In this document: positions 60,614 through 64,000 of the stretch, in pieces
Layout: the number at the start of each line of letters is the position of its first letter
Numbering within the stretch: the stretch's first letter is position 1
Source: Plantago major
Lineage: Eukaryota > Streptophyta > Magnoliopsida > Lamiales > Plantaginaceae
Reading direction: 5' to 3'
Assembly: GCA_026545765.1 (NCBI GenBank)
Contig: CM048839.1
Span: 16,244,566 to 16,308,565 of the forward strand
DNA: 64,000 bases
Translations under genes and position numbers: made by a program
The notes under the pieces: model-generated
Database searches by the model: none
The model's input: only the letters and a program-made list of their open reading frames with translations
What the model was told of the DNA's origin: nothing

Positions 60614-60869
60614 ATGCCATTTATCAATATTTGTGATATATAATATTATTTTTATAAAGTTTGGTCCGATTTTTGGTTTGGTTTAACTTGTTTTGGAGTT
60701 TTTGAACATGTAGATTTTTTGTTAGTTCAAATTGTAACTATACTCTTTATTTCATTGATCTACTAAAATTCGTATTAAAAAGAAAGAAAGAAAAAAAGTT
60801 GAAAATAACTCAATTGGATAAATTTTCTTATTTTCCTCGTACAAAATATCGGGTGTGTAAATAAATGAT

Positions 60870-60921
60870 AAAATAATATTAATAATAATAATAATATTAT
60901 AATAATAATAATAATAATTAT

Positions 60922-61000
<79 letters not shown>

Positions 61001-61040
61001 AACAACAACAACAACAACAACAATAATAATAATAATAATA
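60870..61040. repeat. Compound (AAT)n/(ATT)n/(AAC)n microsatellite
   Basis: Long aataat runs give way to attatt runs and then to aacaac and aataat. The aat and att arms are complementary, so the tract can fold into a long hairpin. It lies inside the Harbinger element. Confidence 0.93.
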
Positions 61041-61167
61041 TGAATTTAATGAATCGAATCGAATCGAAGTGAAGGCAATTTGAGCGAATCGAATCAATCG
61101 AAATGAATCGAATCGAATGAAATGAATCGAATCGAATGAGTTTTCAGTTGAAAAGAACAGAGCCTAA

Positions 61168-61820
61168 GTCATAACCGTCCTTCAGCTTTCGACATCTTCC
61201 ATAACTTGCTCGGCCTAAGCTGGAAGTCCCCATGCCAGAGCAAATTGTGCGAACCCGGTCGTATCACTGCAGCCAAAGTTCTCCTAACGAATTCACCCCC
61301 CCCCCCCCAACCCAAAGACCAGCGAATTCGTCATCACGGATCTTATCATGTTTAATTGATGGCTTGGCTGATAAGATTACGTTTCCTTATCCCTCTACTT
61401 ATGATCTATGGAGCTGCATAGGAAGTATATTGCACATGCATTGCTCTGGGTTTGTAATTTCAACCTATTCTGTATGCACTAATTATAGAGTGAATAATTA
61501 AAACATAGTTTATGATTCTTTCAAATTTAATCCGGAATGTGGGTAAGTCATTGATGAATGAAATATAATAAAATTGAGATGACCGGCTATAAATGTTGCG
61601 TTTATACTATCCAACATAAAATGGATTTAGTGGAAATTAGAACAAAGAGAAACGATTAGTCAATACTAATACTTGCCATATATGTGATATATTGTTTTCA
61701 TAAGGTACAAATTAAATAGGTGATACATACACATTCAACACAAATTGTAACTTCTATTTAAATGCAATAAATTGGCATAAAAAATAAAAACTTTCCTTAT
61801 ATATAATATTGGGCAAAGTC
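61168..61820. other. Intergenic, no gene supported
   Basis: A C-run lies at about 61296-61308. An 89-codon frame at 61232-61501 spans this C-run and matches nothing I know. The rest is AT-rich. Confidence 0.4.
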
Positions 61821-63550
61821 CTTTACAAAATGGAGAGAATAACAACTCACCTTTATAATATACATAGATGATGAAATTTAACCATAAATTAATGTTGAAT
61901 TACACCAGATACATATAAAGTAGAGTTATATTATGACAATATATTTAATTTAATTTCACAATATAATTTTTTCAGTGTGATTTATTGGTAATTCTTAGTT
62001 AGAATTTTGTAAAAGAAATTAGGACTCACACATATGGTCGATGAAGCAATAATTCGACTTTGCGAATCGTGTGACGAAATATCTGATACTCAGTCAACAT
62101 AAATCGACACTAGCTGTGATCCAGTCAACAAATACAATAAATTGAAAAACGTAACAAACAATGAATGAAATGATGTACAAGTTGTACGATATAAATAGCA
62201 GTACTGCAGTACAGTCACACATTTTCCATTTCTGTATTGAGAGACTAGCACCTTTTCCTATATCTCATCCTCAATTATCTGAGATAATATGGTTGGGACC
62301 TTAGGTCCAATTTTTTTTTTTTTTTTTTTTTTTTTTAAGGAAATGGTTAACACAACATTTCCATGGAAATCATGTTGAACCAAATTTCCATTATTTTGGG
62401 AAGGAATTATCAAGATTTCTACGTTTGATTTCTTTTTTGGTAGTAGTAAACCGGAAATCATTTTGCAACATTTCCTTTGTTTGGTTTCAGTGAATATTGA
62501 GGAAATTGGTTTTAACTTTTAAGTACTTGTTGCATTACCTAAAAATAAATACCCATCAGTATTGGTGTTGGGCTTGGGCCAGTGCAGGGAAAAATGAAAT
62601 ATAATTGGAGTTAGCCTTACGTATACCTTACGTATTTGTTACTGCTTGAGTCGGTTTTAATTCAAAATCTTTGTTCTTTTCTCTATTTGATTTCTTAAAC
62701 AGAGCAAACAAAAAAAGGCTTTCGAATTAATCATCAACTGTTGAATGCCTTCTAAGGGTAGTAGTTGTGAATGATGAAACCGATTCACCTATTCTTTAGG
62801 CTCATTATTTAGTTGTTAGAGTTTGTTAGAAGTGTGTAACTAGTCAATAGTTAGTTGCTAACAAACGTGTGCTCTCTTCGTGTAATTCATTATACTCTAT
62901 ATATAATACACAAACCACCACCAAATTATTCAAGGTGGATTTAAACACAATTACTCTCTTTAATCCTTTCATGGTATCAAAGCCAAGTAAGAAAACAAAA
63001 CTGATTTCCTTACCTCTTTCAATGGCAACTTCTTCCACCTCTGTCGATTTCAATTTCGATAATGGTCCAATCTTCTCAGGAATGGCTCATCTTGTTACCA
63101 CGAAGCTGAATTCTGAGAACTTTGTTAACTGGCACAACCGGATTTCTGGAATGCGGAATGAAGGGCTTCCCAGACAGATTGCGATGCGTTGCAACCGATT
63201 GTTACGGTTAGAGCCTCGTCAGTGAGTGTGGAGCGGAGAAATAAAGGCACTTCGGGATAATTAGACTTGGGATTTGGTTCCTAGGTCGTCTGACATGAAT
63301 GTGGTTGGAGCTAAATGGGTGTTTCGTACTAAATTCTTGGCTAATGAATCTGTCGACAGGTTAAAAGCTCGCTTGGTTGCTCAAGGGTTCAATCAAGTTC
63401 CCGGTCTTGATTTCACCTTGACCTCTAATCCAGTTGTTAAGGCAACTACGGTTCAAGTGGTTCTGTCTCTTGCGGTGTTGAATAGATGGCCACTACACCA
63501 ACTCGATGTCAAAAATGCATTTCTCAAAGGTTTATTGACTGACACGGTTT
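61821..63550 (+). repeat. Second copy of the window's left end (flank plus Ale-like Copia 5' part)
   Basis: Matches about 1-1731 throughout, including the non-transposon flank, the 5' LTR (about 62768-62968), the gag-like start and the RT start (VGAKWVFRTKFLANES, QLDVKNAFLKGL). Because flank and element match together, this is a duplicated segment, not a second independent insertion. The Copia part is broken. The match stops at 63550. Confidence 0.88.
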
Positions 63551-64000
63551 TGATGTGCTCAAATTAATACTTAGAAAACCAAGTAGTAAGCAGTTGTTAT
63601 AGACAGACAAAGCTAAACCACAGAGTCGTTCGCTAAGGAATTAATCAAGCTACGTAGCAGTGAGAGTAAACAGATACTTGCGAGTAACAGTTGACTGATG
63701 GTTTGGTTATACTTCTAACTAGTTTAATTAAAGCTAAGATTATGATTAACAATGAGAGAAAGATGAATACGGTAGCAAGATCCAATTATGCTAATTTGAA
63801 CTAGGAAAAACACTCATATTTGTCACACGGTTGTTGTACAGTAAATCAATCAATTCGATTCAACCAATTGTGCTTAGAATATATTATACTGGAGAAATTG
63901 TGAGTTGTCAATTCGCAATCCTTAAACATGAACAATTTAGAGAATTTAATACGGACTTATTGAATTGAAGGTTTTTACGAAGATTTCATACGAGACTAAC
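63551..64000 (+). mobile_element. Possible start of another LTR element, running off the window
   Basis: The duplicated segment stops abruptly and is followed by tgatgtgctcaaattaatac, a TG start that resembles plant LTR beginnings. No second LTR or PBS is inside the window, so this is only a suggestion. Confidence 0.3.

Larger units (their letters stand above)
60081..61164 (+). mobile_element. PIF/Harbinger element with transposase remnant
   Basis: 1084 bp, flanked by taa on both sides (60078-60080 and 61165-61167). The ends ggctctgttcttttcaa and, inverted, the same sequence are near-perfect. It carries the tail of a Harbinger transposase and a compound microsatellite. It is the best-preserved member of the family that includes 16699, 20742 and 59624. 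Confidence 0.85.

Noticed and set aside
60775-61023. 82-codon minus-strand frame rich in Ile and Leu that looks like a membrane segment
   Set aside because: It is a plain translation of the AAT/ATT microsatellite.
61232-61501. 89-codon plus-strand frame across a C-run
   Set aside because: The frame depends on the length of a homopolymer and matches nothing known.

Overview
This window reads as plant nuclear DNA. It is AT-rich, has spliced genes with GT-AG introns, nested Copia and Gypsy LTR retrotransposons, an L1-type ORF1, and many MITEs with recognisable target-site duplications (TSDs). A eudicot is most likely; the species cannot be fixed from the sequence alone. The only complete host gene I can support is a nine-exon PI-PLC X-domain protein on the minus strand (28490-32146). 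Two other host loci are damaged. One is a run of ELP4 (Elongator subunit 4) internal exons (23554-25578). The other is a RING-H2 E3 ligase pseudogene (about 17782-20654), split by a hAT-type element and by an LTR-like insertion.

Layout. 1-940 is a flank that recurs at 61821-62760. 941-16064 is an Ale-like Copia remnant whose 3' LTR was hit by a 13-kb SIRE/Maximus-like Copia (2905-15867, TSD ccgat). That younger element carries about 6 kb of extra coding-like sequence after pol. 16065-22060 holds MITEs, the RING-H2 pseudogene and a long-TIR element. 22113-25640 holds a hAT-like end and the ELP4 exons. 25693-28290 holds a Stowaway, a Harbinger-type MITE piece and a diverged ~300-bp tandem repeat. 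28490-32146 is the PLC gene. 32675-43257 is mostly noncoding with several small DNA transposons, including a hAT MITE with a perfect 8-bp TSD at 38412-38700. 43263-56521 is a 13.3-kb Tat/Grande-type Gypsy with an antisense ORF region and rich internal repeats. It lies just downstream of a minus-strand L1-type ORF1 (56730-58075). 58166-61164 holds microsatellites and a PIF/Harbinger element with a transposase tail. 61821-63550 is a second copy of the window's left end, and 63551-64000 may be the start of another LTR element.

Most of the window records transposons landing in one another and in host genes. The order can be partly read: the Ale-like element came first, then the SIRE-like insertion into its LTR. 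The duplicated segment at the right end carries the Ale-like element too, so that duplication followed the Ale-like insertion. Points most worth a second look are the post-pol region of the SIRE-like element with its own TATA and intron-like signals, four compensating 50-bp hairpins in the Gypsy 3' region, and the hAT element that interrupts the RING-H2 reading frame without changing its phase.
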